NCBI GenBank assembly: GCA_021780095.1
Contig: JAJXZK010000298.1
Coordinates: 1-12,686 of the forward strand
From: Acidobacteriota bacterium
GTDB lineage: Bacteria; Acidobacteriota; Terriglobia; Terriglobales; Acidobacteriaceae
Reading direction: 5' to 3'
DNA: 12,686 nucleotides
The translations under genes and the position numbers were made by a program. This document shows positions 12,575 through 12,686 of the stretch, piece by piece. Position 1 is the stretch's first letter. Each line of letters begins with the position of its first letter. A model generated the notes under the pieces. It was not told the DNA's origin. It made no database searches and saw nothing but the letters and a program-made list of their open reading frames with translations.

Positions 12575-12686
12575 TTATTCAAACCACGCACTACCTCCGC
12601 GCGGAATTCAAACCTACATCGGGGAAATCTTATCTCAATCTGGATTGCAATCGTGCTTTCCATTGGACGTAAGAGGAAAGCAAAAA
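12575..12686. other. Right-edge non-coding stretch upstream of the barrel gene
   Basis: These 112 bases should hold the promoter of the minus-strand group 12574-9314. On the minus strand TTGAGA and TAGGTT, 16 bases apart, are the nearest -35/-10-like pair, with a poor match. A GGAGGT run lies 18 bases before the TTG start, too far to serve it. A 37-codon frame is open from the edge to a TGA at 12571-12573, but nothing marks it as a gene. Confidence 0.3.

Noticed and set aside
12571..12686. Frame open from the right edge on the minus strand, ending at a TGA overlapping the barrel gene's TTG
   Set aside because: Only 37 codons, one ATG without a ribosome site, and no family resemblance. It could be the tail of an upstream gene, but nothing supports this.

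Overview
The window looks like a Gram-negative, GC-rich bacterial chromosome. Acidobacteria (a Koribacter- or Sulfotelmatobacter-like lineage) is my best guess. That guess rests on gene style: paired MacB/FtsX-type permeases without an adjacent ATPase, a GT21/HpnI-like glycosyltransferase, a HAD-UbiA fusion and a long ROK-like protein. No rRNA or other marker gene is present to prove it. I saw no tRNA, CRISPR array, insertion sequence or integrase.

Left part (1-7747), all on the minus strand, read from high to low coordinates. First comes a tight three-gene cassette: a HAD phosphatase fused to a UbiA-type prenyltransferase (6164-7711), a DprE1-like FAD oxidase (4832-6154) and a DprE2-like short-chain reductase (4021-4839). 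The gaps are 9 bp and an 8-bp overlap. By homology this is the mycobacterial route to polyprenyl-phosphoryl-D-arabinose: phosphoribosyl transfer to a polyprenyl phosphate, 5-phosphate removal, then C2 epimerisation by oxidation and reduction. After 106 bp come two paralogous MacB-like permeases (2688-3914 and 1423-2691, stop and start overlapping as GTGA), a membrane GT21-like glycosyltransferase (171-1364) and, cut by the window edge, the first 31 codons of what may be a Rieske oxygenase (1-94). The whole block reads as envelope lipid/glycan synthesis and export.

Centre (7748-8032): a divergent control region of about 285 bp with two short perfect palindromes. One, centred on CG, resembles LacI-family operators.

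Right part (8033-12574): amino-sugar handling. nagA (GlcNAc-6-phosphate deacetylase) is on the plus strand. It converges, across a hairpin-rich 108-bp spacer, on a minus-strand group: a probable outer-membrane beta-barrel protein (11651-12574), a BadF/NAGK-type kinase (10717-11628) and a ROK-like ASKHA protein (9314-10708). A kinase plus NagA would turn GlcNAc into glucosamine-6-phosphate; no NagB deaminase is present here.

The most notable item is the complete DPA-like cassette in what looks like a non-actinobacterial genome, next to an export and glycosyltransferase block.
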